DNA of 6,669 bases from Alphaproteobacteria bacterium (lineage in GTDB: Bacteria > Pseudomonadota > Alphaproteobacteria > ATCC43930 > CGMCC-115725): the NCBI GenBank assembly GCA_019237175.1, contig JAFAHP010000593.1:1-6669 (forward strand). The letters run 5' to 3'. Both the position numbers and the translations under genes were made by a program. The notes under the pieces were generated by a model. That model was not told the origin of the DNA. It saw nothing but the letters and a program-made list of their open reading frames with translations, and ran no database searches. Of the stretch, positions 6,499 to 6,669 are shown one piece after another. The first letter of the stretch is position 1, and each line of letters starts with the position of its first letter.

Positions 6499-6539
6499 TC
6501 GCAACCCTTTTTGCGAGTGCTGAAATAATGCCGTAATAT
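6499..6539 (+). promoter_or_regulatory. Candidate promoter with overlapping palindrome ahead of dioxygenase paralogue 3
   Basis: TTGCGA (6511-6516) and TAATAT (6534-6539) are each four of six to the sigma70 -35 and -10 boxes and are separated by exactly 17 bases. The -35 is also the right arm of a perfect inverted repeat, TCGCAA (6499-6504), a six-base spacer, then TTGCGA. That arrangement would suit a repressor or activator binding over the -35. A start near 6546 would leave a leader of about 89 bases. The stretch is AT-rich compared with its surroundings. Nothing else in 6461-6622 is recognisable. Confidence 0.4.
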
Positions 6540-6622
6540 CGGGATCTCACTGTTTGCCGATTGGGAATCAACGAGGCCCACACGGCAACCGGCCGTAACC
6601 GGGGCTCGCAATAAGTCAGATC

Positions 6623-6629
6623 GAGGAGA
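6623..6629 (+). promoter_or_regulatory. Ribosome binding site of dioxygenase paralogue 3
   Basis: GAGGAGA lies five bases before the ATG at 6635. This strong Shine-Dalgarno supports the reading that the last 35 bases are the start of a gene rather than chance similarity. Confidence 0.75.
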
Positions 6630-6634
6630 GGCTG

Positions 6635-6669
6635 ATGGAAGTGGACACCGCAGGTCTGGTCGATGCGCA
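6635..6669 (+). CDS. Third Rieske dioxygenase alpha subunit, N-terminal start only
   Basis: Only eleven residues, MEVDTAGLVDA, plus two bases fit in the window. They align without gaps with the starts of paralogue 2 (MATDISGLVDA) and paralogue 1 (MNDDMHELVDS), sharing the conserved LVD that precedes the GLVxRRIF element in these proteins. A good ribosome site at 6623-6629 and a candidate promoter at 6499-6539 precede it. I infer a third tandem alpha subunit. Only the N-terminus is visible, so whether the gene is intact, and whether a beta subunit follows it, cannot be told. Confidence 0.8.
   Translation, partial: MEVDTAGLVDA

Overview
The window is GC-rich DNA with tightly packed genes, all on the + strand. 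It most likely comes from an alphaproteobacterium of the Rhodospirillales, Hyphomicrobiales or sphingomonad type. That placement is an inference from base composition, the style of the aromatic-catabolism genes and the GC-rich palindromic intergenic repeats. No rRNA or other taxonomic marker is present.

Layout: (1) 1-209 is the C-terminal end of an amidohydrolase-family (TIM-barrel, amidohydrolase 2) protein. (2) 210-464 is non-coding and holds a compact palindromic repeat (333-390). (3) 465-1283 is an alpha/beta-fold hydrolase with an intact Ser-Asp-His triad. (4) 1284-1555 is non-coding, with a possible extended -10 promoter and a second, imperfect palindromic repeat. (5) 1556-2680 is an unrecognised four-helix membrane protein with a long helical tail. 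(6) 2681-2904 is non-coding, with a small hairpin and a short direct repeat. It lies just ahead of the catabolic operon. (7) 2905-3723 is a cis-dihydrodiol dehydrogenase of the BphB/HcaB type. (8) 3720-5075 and 5186-6460 are two tandem, co-linear Rieske dioxygenase large subunits, about 74% identical by hand count. (9) 6635 to the window end is the start of a third paralogue, recognisable from its first eleven residues.

How they fit together: the dioxygenase alpha subunits would insert both atoms of O2 into an aromatic ring, giving a cis-dihydrodiol. The dehydrogenase would re-aromatise this to a catechol. The alpha/beta hydrolase and amidohydrolase could act later, on ring-cleavage or side products, but their link to the pathway rests on proximity only. 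No dioxygenase beta subunit, ferredoxin, ferredoxin reductase or extradiol dioxygenase lies in the window. They must be downstream or elsewhere, or the alphas share one partner set.

The most notable points are the alpha-alpha-alpha tandem array without interleaved beta genes; the concentration of sequence difference in a segment just after the iron-binding histidines; a palindromic repeat that has run into the end of the first alpha gene and encodes its last 25 or so residues; and a candidate promoter/operator ahead of the third paralogue.
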